NCBI RefSeq assembly: GCF_000422465.1
Contig: NZ_AULV01000020.1
Span: forward strand, 1-64,000
Direction of reading: 5' to 3'
DNA length: 64,000 bases
Source of the DNA: Paenibacillus harenae DSM 16969
GTDB lineage: Bacteria > Bacillota > Bacilli > Paenibacillales > Paenibacillaceae
Both the position numbers and the translations under genes were made by a program. The notes under the pieces were generated by a model, which did not search any database, was not told the DNA's origin, and was given only the letters and a program-made list of their open reading frames with translations. Positions 46,490-54,719 of the stretch are shown piece after piece (position 1 is the first letter of the stretch; every line of letters starts with the position of its first letter).

Positions 46490-46776
46490 ACTTCGCGCCC
46501 TCATTAGCAAGAATTCCTCCCTCTAATGCAAAGGAAAAAGCACTATCGACGAGCTTGCGGGATTTCCTCACTCTAATTCTGCCTATTTTCTTTAATAGAG
46601 CCGTTATTCGAGGAATTAGCGGGAGGTTTTACGGTTAATTGGTACGACAAAGCCAACTGGGATCAATTAATGGGAGAATTTCCGGTTAACCGGAATCCGA
46701 AATCCGAAATCTGGAATTCGGAATCCATCCCGCCGACCCCGGTGTCTCCCTTATTCCCATCTCGATCCCCTGTAGC
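46490..46776. repeat. Gene-free repeat-rich stretch between MFS gene and ywhD
   Basis: It contains near-repeats GGAATTAGCGGGAGGTTTTA and CAATTAATGGGAGAATTTCC, and short tandem units GAATCCGAAATCCGAAATC near 46690-46715. The phrases resemble those upstream of lacZ at 24.2-24.3 kb. No open frame with a ribosome binding site is seen. Confidence 0.4.
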
Positions 46777-47301
46777 CTACCCGCCCAATGCCGCTTTCAG
46801 CTCTTCCGGCGACCGGTCCCACCACTCCTGATTATGCTCGATGAGAAGCTTGCGAAGCGCAGCCTTCTCCACATCGCCGAGCTCGCCAAGCACGTAGCGG
46901 CGCTTGATCGCATAGTCCAGCTTGTTCACGTGGTCGGCAAGGATCTTCCAGCCGCGGCGGGCCTCCGTATCGATCAGCATCTCGCAGGCCGTCGCGCCCG
47001 CATAATACGAGCCTTCCTCTTTACGATCGACCGCTACCCATACGATCCAGCATTGGCGGCCATCCGGCGTGTCCTCTTTGTTCGGCGTAAACTTGATGCC
47101 CCGCTCGATCTTGCTCTTCGCGTGCATCGCGCCTACGTCGATATAAGCCTCTCCGTCATCGATGATTACGCAGGCCACATCGCTCAAATCGATGGATCCC
47201 GCGCCAAAGCCTTTATGTTTTTTGCTGCTCACCACATTGAGCGACAGTGATTTCTTTTCCTTTTTTTCCGGCTGCTCCGCCTGTCCTTGTTCTTCCGTCA
47301 T
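46777..47301 (-). CDS. ywhD: YwhD family protein
   Basis: A 174-residue protein of the YwhD family (function unknown), recognised by GFGAGSIDLSDVACVIID, AYIDVGAMHAKSKIERGIKF, YYAGATACEMLIDTEARRGWK and the ending WWDRSPEELKAALGG. The Lys/Glu-rich N-terminus (EQPEKKEKKSLSL) is variable. In Bacillus the gene lies close to pbpG-speE-speB; here it is about 11 kb away, so the cluster has been opened by insertions. It may be a single-gene unit. Confidence 0.92.
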   Translation of the reverse strand: MTEEQGQAEQPEKKEKKSLSLNVVSSKKHKGFGAGSIDLSDVACVIIDDGEAYIDVGAMHAKSKIERGIKFTPNKEDTPDGRQCWIVWVAVDRKEEGSYYAGATACEMLIDTEARRGWKILADHVNKLDYAIKRRYVLGELGDVEKAALRKLLIEHNQEWWDRSPEELKAALGG

Positions 47302-47406
47302 GCGTATTCACACCTTCCCCGATACAATAATTCCATTTTAGCTAATAATCCTCCAAATGCAAACATATACATGCTGTAGATGCTTGTCACGGGAGGGAAA
47401 CGTTCA

Positions 47407-49422
47407 ATGACTCCACGCTATTTCAAACGAATTGCAATCGTAACACTCGCAGCTGTACTGCTCGGCGTGTCCGTGCACTACGGCTTCGGGACTGCTTGGC
47501 AATCCCAATATACATACGCAATCGCTCCCGCCGCCAAAGCCAAGCAACCCCCCGCCCCTGCCCAAAATTCGGCCAAGCCGCCGGCGGTGCAGGAACCGAA
47601 CTCGGTCATGACGCCAAAGCCACAGTCGCTTAGCAAAAGGGTCGTTGAGTACCATATCAACGTTCAGTTGCGCGAAGACGCGCGGCATTTGGACGGCGAA
47701 CAAGCTGTAACTTGGATCAATCCGGGCAAAAAAGCGGTGTCCGAGCTCTACTTCCATTTGTACCCGAATGCCTTCCAATCGGACAAAACGACGTTTATGA
47801 AAGAATCCGGCGGTCAGCTGCGGCAGGACAAGGCTACGGCCGACAGCCAGGGCTACATGAAGCTGCTGACGCTGCAGACGCTGGAGGGCGAGAGCCTGCT
47901 GCCGCGGCTGCAATACGTACAGCCGGACGACGGCAACGAGCACGACTTTACGCTAGCCAAGATTCGTCTGCCCGAGCCGGTGGAGCCGGGCAAGTCCGTA
48001 ACGCTGCGGATGAGCTACGAGGTGAAGCTGCCCGAGGTGTTCGCAAGGATGGGTTACTCCGGCAATTTCATCATGGCCGGCCAATGGTTCCCGAAGGTCG
48101 CCGTCTACGAAACTGCCGGTACGCGCGGCCGGACCTCCGAGGGCTGGAATGTCCACCAGTACCATGGCAACTCCGAGTTTTACAGCGATTTCGGTATTTA
48201 CAGCGTCAAGATTAAAGTACCCGAAGCCTACACCGTCGCCGCTACCGGCTTCCAGACGAAGGCTATTGAGGTGAAAGACCAGAAGAAGGTCTACCAATTT
48301 TACGCGGACGATGTGCATGACTTTGCCTGGTCGGCTTCGCCGGACTTCGTCTACGAGGAAGTCGCCTTCTCCGATATCGGCATTCCCGGCGTCCGCATCA
48401 AGCTGTATCTCGATCCGTCGCATGCGGCGCTGAAAGACCGCTATATGCATGCCGCCAAGTCCGCCTTATCCAATTATGCCAAGTGGTACGGCCAATATCC
48501 TTACAGCACGCTGTCGATCGTCGTCCCGCCGAAAGGGGCAAACGGAGCCGGAGGGATGGAATACCCGACGCTTATTACCGCATTCGCGGCCGAGAAGGAG
48601 AATCCCGGCTACGATCTGGAGCGAACGGTGGTGCATGAGATCGGCCACCAATACTGGTATGGGATGGTAGCGTCGAACGAGTTCGAGGAGGCTTGGCTGG
48701 ATGAAGGCTTCACCTCCTATGCGGAAGACAAGGTCATGGAAGCCGCTTACGGGCTGGAGCTTAATCTGCGGGTCGAAGCCAGCTACATGACCGATCCGGC
48801 GCCGCTTAAGCAGCCTTCATGGGCATACGGAAGCCATTCCCAATATGCTGAGAATGTATACATGAGAGCCAAGCTCGTACTCGTCGGGATCGAGAATCAG
48901 GTGGGCTCGCGAACGATGCAGAAGATTTTGCGCACCTATTTCCAAAAATATAAATTCAAGCATCCTTCCTCTACCGACTTCCAACGGGTGGTGGAGCAGG
49001 TAACGAAAACAAAATGGCATGATTACTTCAGCCAATATGTGTACGATGACCAAATGGCCGACTTTTCGGTAGAAGCCATTCACGTCCGGCCGGTGAAGCA
49101 GGACGGCAAGCCGATGTACGAGTCTGTCGTGCTGATCAAGCGGAACGGCGGGGTAAACGGCGAGATCCCGGTCGTCATGCAGTTCACGGACGGTACGAAG
49201 GTAACGAAGCGGTGGACGGCGGAGGAAGCCCACATCCAATACAAGCAAGTGCATTCCTCGCCGATTGAGTGGGTTGTCGTCGACCCTAACCACTCCAACG
49301 TGCTGGACAATAAAATCATCAACAACTTTATGCAGGCGCAGCTGCCGGAAAGCTCGCGCACGAGATGGAGCCTGGGCGCCGCGAAGCTGATTGAAGGACT
49401 GCTCGGGTCGCTGAGCTGGTAA
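47407..49422 (+). CDS. M1 family metallopeptidase, secreted or membrane-anchored
   Basis: A 671-residue zinc peptidase. The N-terminal hydrophobic segment (about 6-24) can serve as a signal anchor; a Pro/Ala/Lys-rich linker follows. The M1 beta-sandwich domain precedes the catalytic region. Zinc ligands are H410 and H414 (VVHEIGHQYW) and E433 (WLDEGFTSY), exactly the HExxH-18-E spacing. The substrate-binding GxMEN-type motif appears as GAGGMEYPTLI. ATG 47407 follows GGGAGGG by about 9 nt. The downstream membrane gene, 28 nt after the stop, is probably co-transcribed. Confidence 0.93.
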   Translation: MTPRYFKRIAIVTLAAVLLGVSVHYGFGTAWQSQYTYAIAPAAKAKQPPAPAQNSAKPPAVQEPNSVMTPKPQSLSKRVVEYHINVQLREDARHLDGEQAVTWINPGKKAVSELYFHLYPNAFQSDKTTFMKESGGQLRQDKATADSQGYMKLLTLQTLEGESLLPRLQYVQPDDGNEHDFTLAKIRLPEPVEPGKSVTLRMSYEVKLPEVFARMGYSGNFIMAGQWFPKVAVYETAGTRGRTSEGWNVHQYHGNSEFYSDFGIYSVKIKVPEAYTVAATGFQTKAIEVKDQKKVYQFYADDVHDFAWSASPDFVYEEVAFSDIGIPGVRIKLYLDPSHAALKDRYMHAAKSALSNYAKWYGQYPYSTLSIVVPPKGANGAGGMEYPTLITAFAAEKENPGYDLERTVVHEIGHQYWYGMVASNEFEEAWLDEGFTSYAEDKVMEAAYGLELNLRVEASYMTDPAPLKQPSWAYGSHSQYAENVYMRAKLVLVGIENQVGSRTMQKILRTYFQKYKFKHPSSTDFQRVVEQVTKTKWHDYFSQYVYDDQMADFSVEAIHVRPVKQDGKPMYESVVLIKRNGGVNGEIPVVMQFTDGTKVTKRWTAEEAHIQYKQVHSSPIEWVVVDPNHSNVLDNKIINNFMQAQLPESSRTRWSLGAAKLIEGLLGSLSW

Positions 49423-49450
49423 GTTATCCGCGTTCAAGGAGCGATAAACC

Positions 49451-50269
49451 ATGAAGATACACATGATGCAAGGCTGGAGGCTAACGGTAAAACACTTATA
49501 TATCGTCATCCTATTATTTCTGTACCAGCTGCTGTGGGGGTTTTTCCTATACCGTTTTATCGATTCGGTCGTCTCTCCGCTGCTGCGCCGCTTCCCGGGC
49601 TCCTATCCGTCTGATACGGCCGCGCAGCTCTTCATGACGGAGGCGCAGTTCCAGCTCTTCAAGACGGATCTGATTACGCCTTATTTATGGATTTTCGGCG
49701 GCCTGTTTGCCGCACGCATGCTGCTGACGCCGGTCTTCAACGCCGGCTTGTTCTACTCCCTGCAGCAGACGAGGGGGGACGGCGCAGGCACCCGCTTTCT
49801 GGAAGGCATTCGCAAGACGTGGAAGCCCGTCATGCTTCTCTACTGGCTGGAATCCATTCTGGCGCTTGCGCCGGCCTGGTGGCTGCTGCCGCATACGCTC
49901 GACTCGCTCCTTGCGAGCGGCTCCATACCCGAGCTTCTGCTCGGCGTCATGCCCTGGGCCGGCCTGTGGCTCCTCTGGGGAACGGTTCTTCACCTTCTGT
50001 CTCTGGCCATGCAATTGGGCGCCGTATCCGGAGAAGGGATATTCCGTTCATTATGGCGGGCCGTAAGGAACTTCCTCATGTACGCGGCCATTTCGCTGGT
50101 CATGTGGGCCATCGGCGCCGCGCTTGGGCTCGTTGTATCCAGCCTCTCCCTCGTCTGGGCCGGATTATTCGCCCTTATCGTCCATCAAGGCTATCATCTG
50201 GTCCGAACGCTGTTGAAGGTGTGGACCGTTGCCTCCCAGCTCGATTATCTGCAATCCAAGCAGGCGTAA
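49451..50269 (+). CDS. Polytopic membrane protein of unknown function
   Basis: A 272-residue protein with about six hydrophobic segments (near 15-40, 75-98, 118-140, 155-185, 200-225, 228-250) and a charged C-terminus ending LDYLQSKQA. The N-terminal MKIHMMQGWRLTVKHLYI is basic. The ATG follows AAGGAG. It lies between the M1 peptidase gene and a terminator, so the two likely form one transcript. No family is recognised; it resembles poorly described Paenibacillus membrane proteins. Confidence 0.8.
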   Translation: MKIHMMQGWRLTVKHLYIVILLFLYQLLWGFFLYRFIDSVVSPLLRRFPGSYPSDTAAQLFMTEAQFQLFKTDLITPYLWIFGGLFAARMLLTPVFNAGLFYSLQQTRGDGAGTRFLEGIRKTWKPVMLLYWLESILALAPAWWLLPHTLDSLLASGSIPELLLGVMPWAGLWLLWGTVLHLLSLAMQLGAVSGEGIFRSLWRAVRNFLMYAAISLVMWAIGAALGLVVSSLSLVWAGLFALIVHQGYHLVRTLLKVWTVASQLDYLQSKQA

Positions 50270-50290
50270 ACGCATTTATTCCGCGAAAAT

Positions 50291-50343
50291 AAAAAACAGG
50301 CTGTCCGATCAGGTCGAAGACCTTGTCGGACAGCCTGTTTTTA
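50291..50343 (+). terminator. Terminator after the M1 peptidase/membrane protein unit
   Basis: AAAAACAGGCTGTCCGA and TCGGACAGCCTGTTTTT are perfect 17-bp arms, with an inner AGGTC/GACCT pairing in the loop. Confidence 0.95.
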
Positions 50344-50344
50344 T

Positions 50345-50460
50345 GCAAATATAAGCATTTATAAGTTTAGCATTTATAATTTGGCCTATCTCCACGTTTA
50401 AACGTCCGCCCCCTTCGGACAAGGACGCCGACAGGCGTTTCTGCTTGATGAGATTTTTTT
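50345..50460. repeat. Intergenic hairpin repeat, copy 4 (inverted)
   Basis: On the minus strand it reads CAAGCAGAAACGCCTGTCGG, then CGTCCTTGTCCGAAGG, then after about 35 nt AATTATAAATGCTAAACTTA...AATGCTTATA. The first block matches copies 2 and 3, and the AT-rich part has the same TTATAA-based hairpin. The rest of the gap to the riboswitch (50461-50747) is AT-rich and shows nothing else I can name. Confidence 0.6.
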
Positions 50461-50747
50461 AATATATGCTGCTTTTTTTCGCTATAATCGGCTATTTCCG
50501 GACCTTTTGGCCTGTACGAAGGTCCAAGCGCACCACGGACAAATCGGTATATTTTACAATGGATTCACATATTTAATGAAATTGAGCCGCGGTATTTAGT
50601 CTGATAGCACCAGTAATGACGATTAATATTACAGAAAAAACGTTATAACGCACGAATTAGTCAAAAGGTTACATGAGAATTATTAGAATTTGCCGATTTA
50701 AGAAGGAGATTAATGAAAAAAATCGAAATCTACTCGAGTCAATAAAA

Positions 50748-50882
50748 AACCTGCCAAATTTCCTAACGGAAAACGGGGGAACCACTTTGGGTGAATTGAT
50801 TCCGACGTCTGACACCGGTCAGCGCCTGAGGAATCATAGGGGACCTTCTACCGAACCCCACAGCTAACCTCGTCGGCATTGG
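50748..50882 (+). ncRNA. c-di-AMP (ydaO/yuaA) riboswitch
   Basis: It shows the conserved blocks of the aptamer in order: CCTAACGGAAAACGGGGGAA, the following CCACTTTGGGTGAAT, CTACCGAACCCCACAGC and TAACCTCGTCGGCA, with 5' GCC pairing to the 3' GGC. Such aptamers turn genes for wall hydrolases and potassium or osmolyte transport off when c-di-AMP is high. It lies directly before an NlpC/P60 hydrolase gene, a classic target. The aptamer ends about 15 nt before the start codon and no terminator lies between, so control may be at translation or by a stem overlapping P1. Confidence 0.9.
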
Positions 50883-50896
50883 AAGGAGTTTCACAA

Positions 50897-51373
50897 TTGA
50901 AAAAGGTTACCGTAATACTTTTGGGTCTGATGCTCTTGCTCGCATTCCAGGCAGGAAGCGTTTTCGCAGACTCCAAAATGAACGGGCTCATCAATGATGT
51001 GATTGGTAGTCCGTACAAAAGCGGCGGAACGACGACGAAAGGCTTTGACTGCTCCGGTTTTACGACCTATGTGTTCGATAAAATGGGCATTGACCTTCCG
51101 CGTACATCCGCTTCGCAAGCAAAAGCAGGATCTAAGGTCGCTAAGGCGGACTTGATCCCGGGAGATCTCGTGTTCTTCGACACGGCCGGCGGCAATAACG
51201 GCTCCGTATCCCACGTTGGCATTTATATGGGAGACGGTAAGTTCGCTCACGCTTCCTCCAGCAGAGGCGTTGTAACCGACGAGCTTGATTCCTCCTATTA
51301 TGAGAAACGTTTCGTGACCGCGCGTCGCGTAATGGACTCTGAAGCTTTCGTTAATTTCGCAGAAGTGAAATAG
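50897..51373 (+). CDS. NlpC/P60 family cell-wall hydrolase, secreted
   Basis: A 158-residue secreted endopeptidase that cuts peptide stems of peptidoglycan. The signal peptide is residues 1-25 (ILLGLMLLLAFQAGSVFADS). The catalytic triad is C52 (GFDCSGFTTYVF), H106 (VSHVGIYMG) and the third polar residue H118 (KFAHASS). No separate wall-binding domain is present. The start is TTG 50897-50899, 8 nt after AAGGAG, which sits at the 3' end of the c-di-AMP aptamer, so wall turnover is tied to c-di-AMP. Confidence 0.93.
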   Translation: MKKVTVILLGLMLLLAFQAGSVFADSKMNGLINDVIGSPYKSGGTTTKGFDCSGFTTYVFDKMGIDLPRTSASQAKAGSKVAKADLIPGDLVFFDTAGGNNGSVSHVGIYMGDGKFAHASSSRGVVTDELDSSYYEKRFVTARRVMDSEAFVNFAEVK

Positions 51374-51424
51374 AGCGATCCAAGCAATCCTCCCATACAG
51401 GAGCGGCTGCAAGGCAGGCTCATT

Positions 51425-51483
51425 CAGCAAAGCCGCAGTTGTTTGTCCTCGGTCGACAAACCACATGCGGCTTTGCTGTTTCT
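51425..51483 (+). terminator. Terminator after the NlpC/P60 gene
   Basis: CAGCAAAGCCGCA and TGCGGCTTTGCTG form a perfect 13-bp stem; the loop has an inner TTTGTC/GACAAA pairing. TTTCTATTCC follows. Confidence 0.85.
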
Positions 51484-51543
51484 ATTCCTTGACGATTAAC
51501 GAAGCCGGCGGTTGCCGCGGCAGAGGAGAGGAGCACGATTTCC

Positions 51544-52929
51544 ATGTATTTATTTATCCACCGCAAAGATTTGCGCACTTCCGATTTACGCGCGTTTGAT
51601 TACATACGATGTAAGGATACGTCAGGTATCCATTTGCTCATTATAGATCCCGCCTTGCTCGGCGGAGGGCGGCTGACCAGCCATAGCGGGCGCAATTATA
51701 TCGGCCAGGCCGCCGCCTTGTTGCAAGGCTATGCCGATGCCGGCAAAGAGCTGCACGTCCTGTACGGCGAGCCCGAGCGCATTACGGAAGCGCTCCTCCA
51801 GACGCATCCGATCGACGAAATCATCGTTCATGCCGATTACACGCCCTATTCTCGCAGCCGGGATGCACGGCTGCGGCAGATAGCGCGCGGGCTGAACCGC
51901 CGCTGGATGTCCTTAGCCGATGCGCCGCTGGCCGACTTGGAGACTCTACCGGAATTCGCCAAGCGCACAGAGCCCTATAAGGTATTTACGCCCTTCTACC
52001 GGATATGGCGCAGCTTTATTCAGATGTCATACAGCCCGATAAGCGAAGCGACGATCGGGGATTTGTCTACCGTGCGCGAGATCGATCCTGCCATTGCGGC
52101 GCAGTTCGCGCTGCCCGAGCCGGTCGCCAGCGCGCTTGGAGAGACCTCCGGCGTCGAAGGGCCCGTTAAGTCCGCTGCGAAGCTCGAGCGCTTCGTCCGC
52201 GAGCGGCTGGCCGCCTACCCGGATAACCGTGACGCCTATGCGGAGGATTATACGAGCGGGCTGGCGCGCTTTATCAATAACGGCTCGCTCTCGGCCCGTC
52301 AGGCTTTCGAGACTACGCAAGGATTACCGGGAGCAGACACGTGGCTCCGCCAGCTCGCCTGGCGCGATTTCTATATCTATCAGGCCATGTATCATGACGA
52401 TTACTTCCGATATGAGCATGTGGTCGATCTGTCCGCGCTCACCGATACCCATCTGGAGGCTTGGGCCAGCGGCTCGACCGGCATTCCGATCATTGATGCG
52501 GCCATGACGCAGCTCAACCGTACGGGAGAGCTGCCGAACCGGCTCCGTATGGTAACAGCCATGTTCCTGACCAAAAATTTGCTATGCCCGTTTACGTTAG
52601 GCGAGCAGCACTTCCGCCTTCATCTAAGCGATTACGACAATACGCTCAATCGAGGCGGCTGGCTGTGGAGCTCCTCGCTCGGCTACGATGCCGCGCCCTA
52701 TTTCCGCATCATGAACCCCGTGACGCAATCGCAGAGGCATGATCCGGGCGGCAGCTACATCAGACGCTGGCAGCCTCATCTCGCGCATCTGTCCGATAAG
52801 GAGATTCACCTTCCGCTCAGTGGCGCAATCGTCGATCTGAAGGCATCGCGCGCCCGGGCCGTAGGCGTGTACAAAACCATTGTTTCCTTACGTGCAGACG
52901 GCCGTATACGTCGGCAGATACAAGGGTAG
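51544..52929 (+). CDS. phrB: Deoxyribodipyrimidine photolyase (class I)
   Basis: Repairs UV cyclobutane pyrimidine dimers with light, using FAD and an antenna cofactor. The 461 residues have an N-terminal alpha/beta antenna domain (YLFIHRKDLRTSD) and a C-terminal helical FAD domain with TWLRQLAWRDFYIYQAM, GSTGIPIIDAAMTQLNRTGELPNRLRMVTAMFLTK and LNRGGWLWSSSLGYDAAPYFRIMNP. The ATG at 51544 has GGAGAGGAG upstream. It stands as a single gene; the gap 52930-53259 follows it. Confidence 0.95.
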   Translation: MYLFIHRKDLRTSDLRAFDYIRCKDTSGIHLLIIDPALLGGGRLTSHSGRNYIGQAAALLQGYADAGKELHVLYGEPERITEALLQTHPIDEIIVHADYTPYSRSRDARLRQIARGLNRRWMSLADAPLADLETLPEFAKRTEPYKVFTPFYRIWRSFIQMSYSPISEATIGDLSTVREIDPAIAAQFALPEPVASALGETSGVEGPVKSAAKLERFVRERLAAYPDNRDAYAEDYTSGLARFINNGSLSARQAFETTQGLPGADTWLRQLAWRDFYIYQAMYHDDYFRYEHVVDLSALTDTHLEAWASGSTGIPIIDAAMTQLNRTGELPNRLRMVTAMFLTKNLLCPFTLGEQHFRLHLSDYDNTLNRGGWLWSSSLGYDAAPYFRIMNPVTQSQRHDPGGSYIRRWQPHLAHLSDKEIHLPLSGAIVDLKASRARAVGVYKTIVSLRADGRIRRQIQG

Positions 52930-53024
52930 CCGCGCAGCGCAGGCCAAGGGAGCGTAAGAGCGATTCTGCTGCAGATTGTGCAATGTACCTTCAACTTGTG
53001 AATGACGATCGACGTGCAGCCGAC

Positions 53025-53065
53025 CACAAAAAACCGTCCGGAAAGATCGAGGCCACTGAAAAAGC
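53025..53065 (+). repeat. Left inverted repeat of the low-GC island
   Basis: CCGTCCGGAAAGATCGAGGC and the following CACTGAA match the reverse complement of a block at 54.66-54.69 kb (CCGTCCGGATCTTTCGAGGC then CACTGAA on the minus strand). The central six bases, AAAGAT versus ATCTTT, are inverted relative to each other. Confidence 0.6.
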
Positions 53066-53072
53066 CCCCATG

Positions 53073-53114
53073 AAAAAAGGTACAGCCCCTCAAAAATAGA
53101 GGCTGTACCTTTTT
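53073..53114. terminator. Bidirectional terminator hairpin inside the left island end
   Basis: AAAAAGGTACAGCC and GGCTGTACCTTTTT are perfect 14-bp arms around a 13-nt loop. A T run exists on both strands, so it may end phrB transcripts and those of the island gene to its right. Apart from this and the inverted repeat, the gap 52930-53259 shows nothing coding. Confidence 0.85.
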
Positions 53115-53259
53115 CCTGTATAATTAAGTCACCATAGGGAGATGGTGATTTGATTGATTCAACAGCAACATACGCTGATCGTAAGTCCATACATACAGCT
53201 CTATAATTTAATTGTACCCTTCACTTTTATATTGGTTTCTTATTTACTTTAAAATCGCC

Positions 53260-53984
53260 CTAACTAGAGACGTAACCTGGATCGTTCCACCAGCGGGTAC
53301 TACTATAAGGAGTAGTTCCAGATTTGTAAGAGAAATCTCCGCCAATAAATGCGGATACATAGACAAAGGCTCCTCCACCACTTGCACTGAAATGAGCAGA
53401 AGAAGAACAAGTCCCTCTATACCTTCATATCGTTTTTGTTCTAAAAAAACTTGGGTTCCTAAGACGACTCCATAAGAATTCACCTTTAATCTAGGTTTAG
53501 TTTTCAGGTTTGTGACTGTTTTACCAGGAAATGTTGTGTGATAATTAACGACATCCGCTACAACTTTCCAGGATAAATCATTAATGGTTAATGTCTGACC
53601 ATTATGGCCTACCATTTGCATCATTATGTTGTTACTATTCCAACTCTGAGCTGCTTGTGCTGAAGGGATGCTATAAGTCCCAACGCTATTATCTCAAGAG
53701 AAATTATTGCCCAGCTTGTTAATAGCAAATAACTTTTGATCTGATTTGTTTTTTTCTTCTTCAATACGGATATTTTTTTCTAAATCTTCAATTCCGCCTT
53801 CGAGCTCTTTTCTTATTGTAGTAACTTTGGTACCATCTTCTAAGTACGAGATTTCAGTAGTTTCATTTAATACTTTGAGACCATTAAACCGTTTCTCTTC
53901 AACCTGCTGTCCGTTTGCAGATACAGTTCCCATAGCAAAAGTAAAAAATAGTACGAGTGACAGAACAACTTTGGTATACTTCAT
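53260..53984 (-). pseudogene. Broken gene for a secreted protein of unknown family
   Basis: The minus strand encodes a signal peptide (MKYTKVVLSLVLFFTFAMGT, cleavage near VSA-NG), a charged region ending KLGNNFS, then an in-frame TGA (53694-53696). The same frame continues DNSVGTYSIPSAQAAQSWNS ... YGVVLGTQVFLEQKRYE. Near 53413-53427 the sense shifts to another frame: TCSSSAHFSASGGGAFVYVS, then GGDFSYKSGTTPYSSTRWW up to a TAG at 53260-53262. The joined product would be about 240 residues. Two lesions mark a pseudogene, unless sequencing errors or recoding explain them. Codon use is much more AT-rich than the neighbours. Confidence 0.7.
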
Positions 53985-54105
53985 TTTACTACTCCATCCA
54001 TATTATGCTAAAATTAGTACACGGTTTGATGGTATTATGGAATGACAAAAAAAGGAATAGTATTAAAGTATTAGAAAACGAGGGAAATAAAGGGATGTGA
54101 TTATT

Positions 54106-54297
54106 ATGCAAGGATGGGGAATAACTGGTATTTTGCTCATACTTTTCATTATCATTGTTTTTGTATATATCTTGAAGTTTGTTGTGCGTAGTGCAATTAA
54201 CGAATCCGAATTTAAGAGATCAGTAGATAACGATCTCAAAAAGATTAAAGAAGACATTAATAACATTACTGAAATTCTAAAATCAAAAAACAAATGA
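54106..54297 (+). CDS. Small membrane-anchored coiled-coil protein
   Basis: A 63-residue protein with one N-terminal membrane helix (GITGILLILFIIIVFVYILKFVV, split here about residues 5-27) and a charged C-terminal helix with heptad-like spacing (FKRSVDNDLKKIKEDINNIT). ATG 54106 is preceded by AAAGGGATG at long spacing; a GTG three codons up (54097) is an alternative. It sits on the low-GC island, is opposite in direction to the broken secreted-protein gene, and is of unknown function. Confidence 0.6.
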   Translation: MQGWGITGILLILFIIIVFVYILKFVVRSAINESEFKRSVDNDLKKIKEDINNITEILKSKNK

Positions 54298-54350
54298 AAA
54301 AGCCTCACGAAACAGAAAAAATCGCACGCTAAGCAATGCGTTGCATAAAA

Positions 54351-54390
54351 AAACCCCGGACTCTTTACTTCATAAAGGAATCCGGTTTTC
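54351..54390 (+). terminator. Terminator-like hairpin after the small membrane gene
   Basis: AACCCCGGACTCTTTA and TAAAGGAATCCGGTT pair with two mismatches around a short loop, followed by TTCG. T run is short, so termination is likely but weak. Confidence 0.55.
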
Positions 54391-54578
54391 GTAATCAGCA
54401 GCTATAGCTCGTTGAACTAACAAATCCTAGAATACCATAGCAACGCTGGGTTTCACCAGTGAGCTAAATTGAAAAATAAAGAACCACACTTCAAGGCGCT
54501 ATGGCCATATTCGCTGAAATCTGAAGCGAATATTAAAACTGGGCGATTAAGAATACAAAAGCCATTCTCCATAAAAAG

Positions 54579-54620
54579 AAAGACATCTGCCCGAAATTAT
54601 ACGGACAGATGTCTTTTTTA
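54579..54620. terminator. Terminator hairpin inside the right island end
   Basis: AAAGACATCTGCCCG and CGGACAGATGTCTTT pair over 15 bp with one mismatch around an 8-nt loop, followed by TTT on the plus strand. It mirrors the hairpin inside the left end. The gap 54391-54578 shows no gene. Confidence 0.8.
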
Positions 54621-54653
54621 GTTTTGTGACCACCGCTATGACGAAATACGTAA

Positions 54654-54695
54654 GTTCTTCAGTGGCCTCGAAAGATCCGGACGGTTTTTTTATGA
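54654..54695 (-). repeat. Right inverted repeat of the low-GC island
   Basis: The minus strand reads AAAAAAACCGTCCGGATCTT then TCGAGGCCACTGAA, the partner of the block at 53025-53065 in opposite orientation. Together they bound about 1.67 kb. No transposase gene lies between. Confidence 0.6.
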
Positions 54696-54719
54696 GCTGA
54701 TACCTGCTTACCGGTTCTT

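Noticed and set aside
50673-50867. 64-codon frame in the NlpC/P60 leader
   Set aside because: It overlaps the c-di-AMP aptamer, whose conserved bases explain the sequence.
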